From Youngiibacter fragilis 232.1 (GTDB lineage Bacteria > Bacillota > Clostridia > Clostridiales > Clostridiaceae): a stretch of 64,000 nt of DNA. Below are positions 8,811 to 17,030 of this stretch, in pieces. The position numbers and the translations under genes were made by a program. The stretch spans positions 1 to 64,000 of the forward strand of contig NZ_AXUN02000203.1 in the NCBI RefSeq assembly GCF_000495435.3. The letters run 5' to 3'. A model generated the notes under the pieces. It was not told the origin of the DNA and did no database searches. It worked only from the letters and a program-made list of their open reading frames with translations. Numbering within the stretch: position 1 is the first letter of the stretch; each line of letters starts with the position of its first letter.

Positions 8811-8856
8811 TAGGAATTCTTATTCCTATTATCCTAAAGCCTGGCTTCTTTGTCAA
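8811..8856 (-). promoter_or_regulatory. cysKE promoter with palindromic operator
   Basis: On the minus strand a perfect TTGACA (8851-8856) is followed after 17 bases by GATAAT (8828-8833). Directly downstream, over the expected transcription start, is the inverted repeat TAGGAAT-4-ATTCCTA (8811-8828). Placement over the start point implies repression. In Firmicutes cysteine genes are often controlled by the Rrf2-type repressor CymR. That this site binds CymR is inference; no such gene is in the window. Confidence 0.75.
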
Positions 8857-8936
8857 CTGCGACATTCCTTGACAGTATCCTGGCAATGTCATGGACTGCC
8901 ACGCCATATTCGATCCTGAAATTCAATTGAATGCAA

Positions 8937-8966
8937 GGCAGCCGACTATCTTGCAAGCCGGCTGCC
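8937..8966 (-). terminator. Hairpin after the MgtE_N/CBS gene
   Basis: GGCAGCCG (8937-8944) pairs with CGGCTGCC (8959-8966) across a 14-base loop, just past the stop of the gene ending at 8980. The minus-strand tail (TTGCATT) is only weakly T-rich, so it is a possible rather than certain intrinsic terminator. Confidence 0.5.
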
Positions 8967-8979
8967 CTCAGCATCTGTG

Positions 8980-10239
8980 TTACTTGTCCCTTCTCTTCTT
9001 CCACATCGGTGCAAGGAACTCATCTATGACATCGTGTATGTTCAAGACTCCCACGATCCTGCCATCATCGTCCACGACAGGTATGAGAAGAAGCTCGTAC
9101 TTTATGGCCAGGTCCACTGCAGTTACCGAATGGTCTGAGACTTTTACGTTCTCAAGGGATGTGTCCATGATATCGGCAAGAAGCTTACCTCCATCCTCCA
9201 CCAGGAGGTCCCTAAGGTTTATGAAGCCCTCAAGGACCGCATTCTCATCCTGTACGAATATGAAATATATCTCGTCATACTCAGGAGCCAGCTCCTTTAG
9301 GAGAGATACGGTGTCCTTCGCGGTGATATTCTTGTTGAACACGAAAAAGTCCTTTGACATGAGGGCTCCTGCCAGCTCTTCCTCATACTGCATAAGTTCC
9401 CTTACTTCAGCCTCATCATCATTTTCGAGGTTAAGGAGTATCTTCTCCCTTGTCTCGTCATCAAGGTCATCAAGGAAATCAGCGATCTCATCATTGGGCA
9501 TCTTTTCAAGGAGTTCTGCAGCCTTCTCTTCACTCAGCCCTGATATTATCTTTGCCTGTACCTCAGGTTCCTCGATCTCCTCAAGGGTGTCTGCTGCAAG
9601 CTCTTCGTCAAGGCTTTCAAATATCTTGTTCCGATACTCGTGGTCTACTTCCTCAAGTATATCTGCAAGGTCAGCAGGATGCAGCGTGGATAGCTTAGCG
9701 TACGGGACGCTTATCTTAAGGTCCTTTCCTTTTCCCATATCGAACTCAACGTCATCCCAAAGGATAAGGGAGTCACCCGTCTTCTTGCCGATCAGCTTCA
9801 GATAGGCCCTGTAAATCCCCTCCATGTTCCTTCGCCTTCCAAGACCCATGGGGCTCTTGTCCACGGCTACGATCCTCAGGTCCCCTGATATCTGGGCAAG
9901 CCTGACATCATACGCCCTGAAGACCTTCTTCCCTTCCTCGTCTAGGATCTGCTTGTCCAAAAGGTTCTTCACAAGCATGAAGGAAAAGGTCCTGGGTATG
10001 ATGTCCCTCGCTCCCTTTATCTTTATCTGCACATCCTTGCCGTCATCATAGAAGTCAATGTACTTGAACTCGAAGTTGTACTGTTCCTTGTTCCTCTCCA
10101 CCACATAGCCTATTGCCTTGGGGTAGCCTTCCTCTGCGGCGAAGTATATGTCCTTGAGGTTCCCGACAACCTCATTGTACTCGTCGTATACCCTCCTGTT
10201 GAGTATCGAACTGAAATAGAGCAGATTCAATCTTTCCAT
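8980..10239 (-). CDS. Soluble PRC-barrel / MgtE_N / CBS-pair protein
   Basis: About 419 residues. An N-terminal PRC-barrel-like segment (RRVYDEYNEVVGNLKDIYF, roughly 10-30) opens the protein. A helical MgtE intracellular N domain follows (about 200-300, with HPADLADILEEV and repeats such as LLEKMPNDEIADFLDDL). The C-terminus is a CBS pair (about 300-415, ending VVDDDGRIVGVLNIHDVIDEFL). Real MgtE channels continue into five membrane helices; this one stops after the CBS pair with no hydrophobic segment. It therefore looks like a Mg- or nucleotide-sensing module without a channel. The ATG at 10239 has AAGGAGAG upstream; an earlier TTG at 10257 lies before that site. Function is unassigned, but the domain calls are solid. 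Confidence 0.82.
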   Translation of the reverse strand: MERLNLLYFSSILNRRVYDEYNEVVGNLKDIYFAAEEGYPKAIGYVVERNKEQYNFEFKYIDFYDDGKDVQIKIKGARDIIPRTFSFMLVKNLLDKQILDEEGKKVFRAYDVRLAQISGDLRIVAVDKSPMGLGRRRNMEGIYRAYLKLIGKKTGDSLILWDDVEFDMGKGKDLKISVPYAKLSTLHPADLADILEEVDHEYRNKIFESLDEELAADTLEEIEEPEVQAKIISGLSEEKAAELLEKMPNDEIADFLDDLDDETREKILLNLENDDEAEVRELMQYEEELAGALMSKDFFVFNKNITAKDTVSLLKELAPEYDEIYFIFVQDENAVLEGFINLRDLLVEDGGKLLADIMDTSLENVKVSDHSVTAVDLAIKYELLLIPVVDDDGRIVGVLNIHDVIDEFLAPMWKKRRDK

Positions 10240-10352
10240 ACGTCTCTCCTTCTCCAAGGAGAAAAGATCTCCTCGGCTGTTATTCCTTTTTCCTACTGTC
10301 AGGCAGTGGTTCCAACTTTTTTCACTTCCTTTTCAAATTAAGCGTCAGTAAA

Positions 10353-10397
10353 GCCTTTTTTTGCAAAAAGTCTTAGCCTTTTTTGCAAAAAGTCTTA
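10353..10397. repeat. Tandem 22/23-bp direct repeat
   Basis: Two adjacent copies of a unit reading GCC, a T run, then GCAAAAAGTCTTA occupy 10353-10375 (seven T) and 10376-10397 (six T). Each copy contains a TTTTTTGCAAAAA near-palindrome. The pair lies about 115 bases upstream of the MgtE_N/CBS gene start, on its promoter side, and past the end of the lipid kinase gene. It could be a doubled regulator site or a slippage duplication. Confidence 0.9.
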
Positions 10398-10446
10398 CAT
10401 CCTTATACATCATACTTCCTTGGCATTCCCTTTTCAACGGGAATCA

Positions 10447-11376
10447 TCAGGTTGCGGTCCATACGGCCCTTTTACTTGCGGCAAGTTCATCCTCATTGAC
10501 ACCCATAACCAATATCGCATCAGGGATGCACTTTATCTTAAGAGGAAAATCAGGACCTTTCTCCCCGTCTATGTCGCTGACGAGGTTCCGGTCAGTGGTC
10601 TCAATGGTAAGCTCGTCGGTCTGGAAGTAGATGAGCCCTACCGGCTCCTCCAGATGCTCTCTCCTCAGGAACTTTATGAGGAGAGGAAATATCTCCCTCA
10701 AGGCTTCATCCTTGATAAGGATGACATCAAGCTTTCCGTCGTTCCCCCTTGCCTTGTATGCAAGCTCTATGTTTCCGGCTGTCCTTCCATTGAAGACAAG
10801 CACCATGAACATGCCGCCGTCATAGCTGCCGTCCTTTGATGTTATCCTTACATGGATCCTCCTGAAATTCGGGAGCTGCTCAAGGCCTTTCAGATAATAC
10901 GCCAGTTTCCCTATGGAATTCTTCATGTCGTCATCCGTCTTCTGGGATACGTCTGTGAACAGGCCGGCACTTGCCACGTTTATGAAATACCTCTCGTTTA
11001 TCATTCCAATATCCATTGGAACAGGGGCAGAGGAAAGTATCCTCTCGCATGCTGCAGAAAGGTCAGGCGGCATCCCTATGTATTTGCTGTAATCATTGGC
11101 CGTACCTGCAGGTAGGATTCCTATCGGAATCCTTAAGCCTGCCCTCATCATCTCATTGACAAGGAGGTCGACCGTTCCATCTCCTCCTGCCACTATGACA
11201 TGGTCATAACCGTCGTTTATGTCAGACAGCGCTTCAATCATCCTGAAGCTTTCATCCAGTCTGGCTGTGACCAGCTGGTAGCCGTGCTTCTGATGTATCC
11301 TGATGATATCGTCAAGTTTGTCAATGACGATGCTCTCTCCCGCGCTGGGATTATAAAGGAGCTTTGCTTTCTTCAA
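10447..11376 (-). CDS. Diacylglycerol/lipid kinase (YegS/DgkB family)
   Basis: A soluble lipid kinase of the DAGK catalytic family that phosphorylates diacylglycerol or a related lipid with ATP. The N-terminal NPSAG and the glycine loop VAGGDGTVDLLVNEM (about 63-77) bind nucleotide. GILPAGTANDYSKYIG (about 93-108) holds the family's GT(A/G)ND motif. The C-terminal half includes the YegS-type Mg-site region. There is no ATG start: a stop codon lies just upstream and the candidates are TTG at 11382 and TTG at 11376. I chose 11376, which leaves seven or eight bases after GAGGTG. It is divergent from pssA, which uses the same phosphatidate-to-CDP-DAG lipid pool. Confidence 0.88.
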   Translation of the reverse strand: MKKAKLLYNPSAGESIVIDKLDDIIRIHQKHGYQLVTARLDESFRMIEALSDINDGYDHVIVAGGDGTVDLLVNEMMRAGLRIPIGILPAGTANDYSKYIGMPPDLSAACERILSSAPVPMDIGMINERYFINVASAGLFTDVSQKTDDDMKNSIGKLAYYLKGLEQLPNFRRIHVRITSKDGSYDGGMFMVLVFNGRTAGNIELAYKARGNDGKLDVILIKDEALREIFPLLIKFLRREHLEEPVGLIYFQTDELTIETTDRNLVSDIDGEKGPDFPLKIKCIPDAILVMGVNEDELAASKRAVWTAT

Positions 11377-11482
11377 CTCCAATCACCTCGCTTTATATAT
11401 TTATAATACCACTTGTGAAGGATATATGCCCAGTGGAATAATCATGCTGACTCAGGAATTTCCACATGCGGGAACATAAAAG

Positions 11483-11511
11483 TTTCACTTAAGCCCAAAA
11501 TAGTTTATAAT
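11483..11511 (+). promoter_or_regulatory. pssA promoter
   Basis: TTTCAC (11483-11488) and a perfect TATAAT (11506-11511) are separated by 17 bases, with the pssA ribosome site about 20 bases further on. Confidence 0.75.
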
Positions 11512-11540
11512 GAAGTATCGCATTAGAGCCGGAGGTAACA

Positions 11541-12053
11541 ATGAACAGCGCACTGATTCCCAATATGATGACATTCCTAAACCTCACACTTGGGGTCATG
11601 TCCCTGATCAAGGGCGTGCAGGGCGACTATGCCACTGCAGGGCTATTCATACTTTCCGCCGGAATGGTGGACAGGTACGATGGCAGGATAGCGAGGGCGC
11701 TGGGCGCCGAATCGCCCCTTGGCAAGGAGCTTGACTCACTGTCAGACATGGTGTCCTTCGGGGTTGCACCTGCAATACTTGCATACTTCATGTTCAATCT
11801 CCATGAGCTCGGACTCATGGGACTTCTGCCGGTGATCCTGTTCCCCATAGCTGGAGCGTACAGGCTGGCAAGGTTCAATTCCTGTGATTTCGACGGAGTG
11901 TTCACTGGGATCCCCATAACACTGGCAGGCTGCATGCTGGCAATGCTGGCGCTGCTCCTCCGCAATAACCCGGACCTTAGGAGCCTTGTCGTCATAATGA
12001 TGGTCGCTCTATCTTACCTTGAAGTCAGCACGATAAAATTCAAGAAATTCTGA
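11541..12053 (+). CDS. pssA: CDP-diacylglycerol--serine O-phosphatidyltransferase
   Basis: An integral membrane enzyme that makes phosphatidylserine from CDP-diacylglycerol and serine, leading to phosphatidylethanolamine. The CDP-alcohol phosphatidyltransferase signature DG-x2-AR-x8-G-x3-D-x3-D is exact: DGRIARALGAESPLGKELD, then SLSD (residues about 47-69). Most of the rest is hydrophobic helices. The start NSALIPNMMTFLNL is typical of the short Gram-positive PssA (170 residues). GGAGG lies six bases from the ATG, and a clear promoter and terminator make it monocistronic. No phosphatidylserine decarboxylase is seen nearby. Confidence 0.92.
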   Translation: MNSALIPNMMTFLNLTLGVMSLIKGVQGDYATAGLFILSAGMVDRYDGRIARALGAESPLGKELDSLSDMVSFGVAPAILAYFMFNLHELGLMGLLPVILFPIAGAYRLARFNSCDFDGVFTGIPITLAGCMLAMLALLLRNNPDLRSLVVIMMVALSYLEVSTIKFKKF

Positions 12054-12057
12054 ATGA

Positions 12058-12083
12058 GGACAGGTTTATAGCCTGTCCTTTTT
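12058..12083 (+). terminator. pssA terminator
   Basis: GGACAGG (12058-12064) pairs with CCTGTCC (12072-12078), followed by five T. It lies in the short gap between the convergent pssA and sdaAA genes. Confidence 0.9.
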
Positions 12084-12963
12084 AATCCTTCCCACCGAAG
12101 ATCCTCCTCGCGAGGACCTTTCCCGTTTCAGTACCTGCAAGTCCTCCGATTCCTGTCTCCCTGAGTGATTCAGGCATTGCCCTGCCAATCGAGTACATGG
12201 CTTCGACTGTGTCATCGAACGGGATCCTTGATTTCACTCCTGCCAGCACCATATCGGCTGCGCCAATGGCTGAAAGCACACCCTGTGCATTCCTTTTGGC
12301 GCAGGGGACTTCAACGAGCCCTGCTATGGGATCGCAGACAAGGCCAAGAGTGTTCTTGAACACAATGGCGCCTGCATCAAGGCACATCTCAGGAGTTCCA
12401 CCCATCATCTGGACAATGGCGCAGGCAGCCATGGCCGCGGCTGAACCGCACTCCGCCTGACATCCGCCTTCAGCACCGGATATTGTTGCGTTCTGGGCAA
12501 TTATTGCCCCCACCGCACCTGCAGCGAACAGACTTAGAATTATGTCATCCTCGCTGATACCATGCTCGTCCTTCAGTGTCATCACAGCTGCAGGTAGAAT
12601 CCCGCACGCTCCAGCTGTGGGGCACGCGACGATCTTACCCATCGATGCGTTGACCTCTGAGCATGCAAGTGCATATGCCATGGCCCGCGTGGCAACGCTG
12701 CCTCCTACGCTTTTCCCTTTTTTCAGGTATTTTCCCATCCTGTATGCATCTCCACCAATAAGGCCTGATACGGATATCACTTCTTCAGATACTCCCTTTG
12801 ATGTGGAGCCTTCCATTACCCTTAGCGCTTCCTTCATCTTATTCCATATATCTTCACGGGAGATCCCCGTCTCATCGGATTCCTGCCTTATCGCAAATTC
12901 ACCTATGCTTATGCCCATGGCTTCACATGCTTCCACAAGTTCCTTACCGCTTGAAATGTTCAT
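12082..12963 (-). CDS. sdaAA: L-serine dehydratase, alpha subunit
   Basis: The catalytic subunit of the oxygen-sensitive [4Fe-4S] serine dehydratase, converting L-serine to pyruvate and ammonia. The conserved stretches VACPTAGACGILPA (about 113-126), AEGGCQAECGSAAAMAA (about 164-180) and NTLGLVCDPIAGLVEVPC (about 206-223) contain the cluster cysteines. The 293-residue length matches the two-subunit Gram-positive type. GGGAGGG precedes the ATG. It lies 12 bases after sdaAB and is surely cotranscribed with it. It places serine degradation beside genes (cysE, pssA) that also use serine. Confidence 0.97.
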   Translation of the reverse strand: MNISSGKELVEACEAMGISIGEFAIRQESDETGISREDIWNKMKEALRVMEGSTSKGVSEEVISVSGLIGGDAYRMGKYLKKGKSVGGSVATRAMAYALACSEVNASMGKIVACPTAGACGILPAAVMTLKDEHGISEDDIILSLFAAGAVGAIIAQNATISGAEGGCQAECGSAAAMAACAIVQMMGGTPEMCLDAGAIVFKNTLGLVCDPIAGLVEVPCAKRNAQGVLSAIGAADMVLAGVKSRIPFDDTVEAMYSIGRAMPESLRETGIGGLAGTETGKVLARRIFGGKD

Positions 12964-12975
12964 AAAGACCCTCCC

Positions 12976-13677
12976 TCATGTCGTGACCGGATAGCTTACC
13001 GAGTCCGAGGATACTGGCAGGAACCTTATCCCGCCTACCCCGGAGACTGCCTTCAGCTTTTCCAGAGTTTCTTCAGGTATGTTCTCGTCCGTCTCGAAGA
13101 TTATTGTTGCATCTTTTCCTCTCTGGGACCTGAATACGGACATGAATGCAATGTTTATGCACGCCTCGTAAAGAAGCCTTGTGACATGGGCAACAACTCC
13201 CGGTGCATCGGTATGGGTAATGAGTAGTGTAGGGTAGTTCCCAGTGAACTGGACATCCTCATCCCCTATCCTCGTTATCAGTACAGCTCCGCCTCCTATT
13301 GACGAGCCGGTAACTGTCACGATTTCTCCATCTTCACGGGTCATGTCGATCCTGACAGTGTTAGGATGCACATCTCCAAGGCTTCCTTCCCTGAAGGTTA
13401 TGGATATGCCGGCCTCCATTGCAAGGTCCATCGAGTCCCTCAGCCTGTCGTCATCCGGCAGCATGCCAAGGAGCCCCGCAACAAGGGCCCTGTCAGTGCC
13501 GTGGCCGCGATAGGTCTTGGAAAACGAACCGTGAAGGATAAAGTCTGCCTTTACGACCTCGCTTCCCGCAATCAGCCGTGCTATCCTTCCTATCCTTGCA
13601 GCTCCTGCTGTGTGTGAGCTGGACGGACCTATCATTACCGGACCAATAATGTCGAAAATGCCGTATTTCTTCTGCAT
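12976..13677 (-). CDS. sdaAB: L-serine dehydratase, beta subunit
   Basis: The partner of the alpha subunit. The N-terminal region has the family motif IGPVMIGPSSSHTAGAARIG (about 12-31). A C-terminal ACT domain (about 150-220, LLITHTDAPGVVAHVTRLLYE) may sense serine or another amino acid. The start is ATG at 13677; a GTG six bases upstream is also in frame and closer to the AAGG site, so the first two residues are uncertain. It lies 17 bases after the nucleoside-kinase-like gene and 12 bases before sdaAA. Confidence 0.96.
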   Translation of the reverse strand: MQKKYGIFDIIGPVMIGPSSSHTAGAARIGRIARLIAGSEVVKADFILHGSFSKTYRGHGTDRALVAGLLGMLPDDDRLRDSMDLAMEAGISITFREGSLGDVHPNTVRIDMTREDGEIVTVTGSSIGGGAVLITRIGDEDVQFTGNYPTLLITHTDAPGVVAHVTRLLYEACINIAFMSVFRSQRGKDATIIFETDENIPEETLEKLKAVSGVGGIRFLPVSSDSVSYPVTT

Positions 13678-13694
13678 GTTCACCAGACCTTTCT

Positions 13695-15335
13695 TCAGTA
13701 TTCGTAGAAGCAGCTGCCTCCGATAAATTCCCTTAGTATGGAGTTTTCCGGAACCATCTCGTCCTTTATGTCCCTCACAAGAACCAGTATTGACGAGAGT
13801 CCCTTAGCCTCCTCATAAAGCAGGTTCGACTTGTCAATAGCCCGCAGTTCCTTGAGACAGTGCTTCTTAAGGACTGCAAGCTCATATAGGATAGTGGAGT
13901 TGAACATGGCGTCAGCCTCTTCCTGGTATGGGTATATATGCTCCTTTTCCCCTCTTGCGACCGACGGAAATATGCCAAGGGTTTCGGATGCCGAATAGCC
14001 TCTTGAGAGGATGTCACGAACCATCCTTCTCAGCTTCCTGACATCTGTTGTTGCTATCCTGTTGTGCCTGTCCATGTTCATGGCAGTGAGTGCGCTGATA
14101 TAGACCTTGAATTTTGATTTTCTTGGGATTTCCGGCAGCAGAGCCGGATTCAGCCCATGGATACCCTCTATCATGAGGACCCCCCTTTCAGGAAGCCTTA
14201 CGATATGTTCTGAAATAGTCCTCTTCCCGGTCCTGAAATCAAAATGCGGAAGAGCCACACCTTGCCCGTCTATCAGTTTGAGCACATGCTCCTGGAAGAG
14301 GTCAAGGTCAAGTGCCCTTAAGCTTTCAAAATCAAAGGAGCCGTCCGGATTCTTCGGTGTGTGCTCCCTGTCTACAAAATAATCATCCATACCTATCGCT
14401 ACCGGTATGAGTCCGTTGACCCTGAGCTGTATGCCAAGCCTTTTCGTGAATGTTGTCTTCCCTGATGAGCTTGGTCCCGCGATCATTACGACCCTCACGT
14501 CCTTTTTTCCCGCAATCTCATCGGCAATGTACGCTATTTTCTTCTCATGCAGAGCCTCTGTCACCCTGATAAGGTCGAAGGCTTCACCGCCGATTATCTT
14601 TTCATTAAGGTATCCGATACTGTCTACACCGATGATCTCATCCCACTCCTGTGTCTCCCTGAAAATCCCGAACAGCTTGTCCTGCGGTTTGAATATTCCA
14701 AGTGACAACGGATCGTATACTGGTGGATACGTAAGGACAAAACCTCCCTTGTACGGTTCAAGGCCGAAGAGGCTTATGAGTCCTGTATTTATTGCCATCT
14801 TCCCATAAAAGTAGTCGTAGTGTCCAAGCAGCCTGTAGAGGGTGACTGACTCAAGTCCTGATTCCCTCAAAAGGTCTATCCTGTCCTCCATATGTTCCTT
14901 CCTGAAGATCTCAAAGGCCTCTTCCCTTGACAGCTTGACCTTCTCCAAAGGATGGCTGCCTTCAATGATCCTCTTCATCTCCACCTGGAGTCTTCCTATG
15001 AATTCCCCTGAAAGCTCAAGTCCAGGCATCCTGCAGTAGAGCCCTCTGCTTATGGAGTGCTCAATATACAGCTGATGTCCGGGGCAGATTGTCTTCACTG
15101 CCACAACAAGGATGAAGGACAGCGTCCTCTCATAAGCCTTGTTTCCATGGGAATCGGTAATGTATACGGGGAATACTTCCCCTTCCTTCCTTATTTCCTC
15201 ATCAAGCTCGAAATATTCTCCTGCCTGTCTTGCAAGCATTGGTTTCAGCGGCCCGTCCTCATCCCTGAGGAGGTCCCTGTACCTGATCCCAGACTCCACG
15301 CTGATGTCAGAATCCCTGTATCTGAGTTTAAGCAT
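13695..15335 (-). CDS. TGS/ThrRS-like plus uridine-kinase-like nucleoside kinase
   Basis: About 546 residues. The N-terminal third resembles the TGS and second additional domains of threonyl-tRNA synthetase (for example HQLYIEHSISRGLYC and the R-x-EAFEIF region). The C-terminal half is a P-loop kinase of the uridine kinase/phosphoribulokinase type: Walker A IAGPSSSGKTTFTKRL (about 280-295), then GMDDYFVDREHTPKNPDG and VLMIEGIHGLNP. Such fusions are widespread in Firmicutes and Thermotogales as a nucleoside kinase; the true substrate is not known from sequence. The ATG at 15335 has GGAGG seven bases upstream; a reading back to 15383 lacks support. It leads the sdaAB-sdaAA unit. Confidence 0.85.
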   Translation of the reverse strand: MLKLRYRDSDISVESGIRYRDLLRDEDGPLKPMLARQAGEYFELDEEIRKEGEVFPVYITDSHGNKAYERTLSFILVVAVKTICPGHQLYIEHSISRGLYCRMPGLELSGEFIGRLQVEMKRIIEGSHPLEKVKLSREEAFEIFRKEHMEDRIDLLRESGLESVTLYRLLGHYDYFYGKMAINTGLISLFGLEPYKGGFVLTYPPVYDPLSLGIFKPQDKLFGIFRETQEWDEIIGVDSIGYLNEKIIGGEAFDLIRVTEALHEKKIAYIADEIAGKKDVRVVMIAGPSSSGKTTFTKRLGIQLRVNGLIPVAIGMDDYFVDREHTPKNPDGSFDFESLRALDLDLFQEHVLKLIDGQGVALPHFDFRTGKRTISEHIVRLPERGVLMIEGIHGLNPALLPEIPRKSKFKVYISALTAMNMDRHNRIATTDVRKLRRMVRDILSRGYSASETLGIFPSVARGEKEHIYPYQEEADAMFNSTILYELAVLKKHCLKELRAIDKSNLLYEEAKGLSSILVLVRDIKDEMVPENSILREFIGGSCFYEY

Positions 15336-15459
15336 AATACCGCCTCCAGTGCCCTTTCCTTGATTATAACCTAAACTTAGCACCCTGAGTCTATCCGAAG
15401 CTTAAAGTATCCTCCCCGAATCGCCTTTTTCACAAGGTTTCCATAATGTTAACAAGTAT

Positions 15460-15487
15460 TTGACAGACTGTTTCTTCAAAATAATCT
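15460..15487 (+). promoter_or_regulatory. fba promoter
   Basis: A perfect TTGACA (15460-15465) and TAATCT (15482-15487) are separated by 16 bases, giving a leader of roughly 100 bases. The leader contains TTGTCCC and GGGCACAA arms around 15549-15566 and a repeated ATTGTCCC. It may fold, but no known riboswitch is recognised. Confidence 0.65.
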
Positions 15488-15594
15488 CATAAACCTGTAC
15501 AGTTGTTGTGGAAGTATCCTTGGGATTGGATTATAATGGTATTGTAATTGTCCCTACGGGCACAAAATTGTCCCATACGAAAGGTGGTCAACAA

Positions 15595-16521
15595 ATGGCA
15601 TTAGTAACAACCAAAGAAATGTTCAGAAAGGCTTATGAAGGTAAATATTCCATCGGTGCGTTCAACATCAATGACATGGAGATCATACAGGGCGTAGTGA
15701 ATGCGTGCAAATCAAGAAACTCTGCAGTAATACTTCAGGTTTCGACAGGAGCGCTGAAATATGCAGGTCCCGATTATCTCATGAATATGGTGGATGCGGC
15801 GATAAAGGAAACGGGAATCGACATCGCAGTACATCTTGACCACGGCCCGGACCTTGAGACAGTGAAGAAGGTAATAGAAGCCGGATTCACATCTGTAATG
15901 TTCGACGGGTCACACTATGACTTCGAGGAGAACGTGAGGCTTACGAAGGAAATAGTTGATTATGCCCATGCAAGAGGCGTAGTCGTTGAAGCTGAGCTTG
16001 GAGTGCTTGCAGGAGTAGAGGATGATGTCCAATCTGAAAAGCATGTCTACACCCAGCCAGATGAAGCAGTGGAATTCGTACAGAGGACCGGCTGCGATTC
16101 ACTCGCGATAGCTATCGGAACCTCACATGGTGCGTTCAAGTTCGCAGGAACACCTGAGCTTAAGTTCGATATCCTTGAGGAGATCGGAAACAGACTGCCA
16201 GGTTACCCGATAGTACTCCACGGAGCATCAGCCGTAAGCCAGGAGCATGTGGCAACATGCAACCAGTTCGGCGGAGCCATAAAGGGAGCACAGGGAGTTC
16301 CGAAGGAAATGCTTAGGAAGGCCTCAGAGATGGCAGTGTGCAAGGTAAACATGGACACCGACATCAGGCTTGCAATGACAGCCGCTCTTAGGAAGTTCCT
16401 CGCTGAGAACCCATCGGAGTTCGATCCGAGAAAGTACATGGGAGCAGCCAGAAAAGAGATCCAGAAGCTTGTCGAAGAGAAGATCGACGATGTTCTTGGT
16501 TCAGCTAACAGCATGGCATAA
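15595..16521 (+). CDS. fba: Fructose-bisphosphate aldolase, class II
   Basis: A zinc-dependent aldolase of glycolysis and gluconeogenesis, splitting fructose 1,6-bisphosphate to DHAP and glyceraldehyde 3-phosphate. The motifs VHLDHGPDLE (about 80-89, catalytic Asp and zinc His), VEAELGVLAGVED (about 132-144), the zinc His in VLHGASAV and KVNMDTDIR near the C-terminus are all present. The start ATG at 15595 (MALVTTKEM) has AAGGTGG eight bases upstream. An earlier in-frame start at 15508 falls close to the predicted transcript start and gives a non-family N-terminus. It is monocistronic, with a strong terminator. Confidence 0.96.
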   Translation: MALVTTKEMFRKAYEGKYSIGAFNINDMEIIQGVVNACKSRNSAVILQVSTGALKYAGPDYLMNMVDAAIKETGIDIAVHLDHGPDLETVKKVIEAGFTSVMFDGSHYDFEENVRLTKEIVDYAHARGVVVEAELGVLAGVEDDVQSEKHVYTQPDEAVEFVQRTGCDSLAIAIGTSHGAFKFAGTPELKFDILEEIGNRLPGYPIVLHGASAVSQEHVATCNQFGGAIKGAQGVPKEMLRKASEMAVCKVNMDTDIRLAMTAALRKFLAENPSEFDPRKYMGAARKEIQKLVEEKIDDVLGSANSMA

Positions 16522-16526
16522 GAAAC

Positions 16527-16559
16527 AGGCTCTGATGAGGCATAACCTCATCAGAGCCT
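16527..16559 (+). terminator. fba terminator
   Basis: A perfect 14-base stem (16527-16540 with 16546-16559) and five-base loop are followed by TTCCTTTTCC. Confidence 0.9.
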
Positions 16560-16638
16560 TCCTTTTCCAATCAATTTCAATTTTCATTTCCATTTTCCTT
16601 CATTATTTCCACATGTACATTTTTTCATAGGATGCAAT

Positions 16639-16664
16639 CAGCCGGAAGCTTTCGCTTCCGGCTG
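16639..16664. terminator. Hairpin in the fba to small-ORF gap
   Basis: An 11-base perfect stem (16639-16649 with 16654-16664) has a TTTC loop. Neither flank has a proper T run, so it is a stable hairpin of unclear use, perhaps the end of the minus-strand small ORF transcript. The rest of 16560-16810 shows nothing I can name. Confidence 0.45.
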
Positions 16665-16810
16665 TGCAGTTTACTCTTTAGTTATTCAAGCAATTCATCT
16701 TAAGTGTGCTTCACCTGGCAGTGGTTCTTTAGTTACTCACATCGCTCATCATTAGTACCGGGCTGCTCTGCCCTTCGTCCTTGGTATGTTCTAATCTATA
16801 TTGGGGATGA

Positions 16811-17014
16811 TTAGAAGGCTGTCTGTACCGGCACCTGCAATTTCTCAAGGCTGTGCTTGAGTCTGAAGAACTCGTCCTCGAGAGCGTTTATCTTCTTTTC
16901 GATAAGCTCCCTGGCGGTTGGCTTCACAGCTGCTCCAAGTTCGTGGGAAAGAGTAGTCAGTTCGTCGCTGATGTTGACAAGTCTCCTCACAGCATCGTAT
17001 CCGTTCACTTTCAT
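16811..17014 (-). CDS. Small helical protein of unknown function
   Basis: A 65-67 residue acidic-basic protein, not recognised. The sequence is rich in Leu, Glu, Lys and Arg with heptad-like spacing (ARELIEKKINALEDEFFRLKHSLEKL), so a short coiled coil is likely. There are no cysteines, signal peptide or membrane helix. AAGGAGAG directly abuts the ATG at 17014, which is too close. The GTG two codons later (17008) is better spaced and may be the real start. An inverted repeat (17031-17048) lies just upstream. The reading frame ends cleanly and has a proper ribosome site, so I judge it a real small gene. Confidence 0.6.
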   Translation of the reverse strand: MKVNGYDAVRRLVNISDELTTLSHELGAAVKPTARELIEKKINALEDEFFRLKHSLEKLQVPVQTAF

Positions 17015-17030
17015 CTCTCCTTTTTTAAAG

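Noticed and set aside
10258-10352. Mg-sensing M-box riboswitch upstream of the MgtE_N/CBS gene
   Set aside because: The leader is too short, and the conserved M-box core sequences and helices are not visible; only a GGAGA/TCTCC mini-hairpin is present.
15508-15594. N-terminal extension of aldolase from 15508
   Set aside because: The 29 extra residues lie in the leader near the predicted transcript start and are absent from the family; the ATG at 15595 has a good ribosome site.
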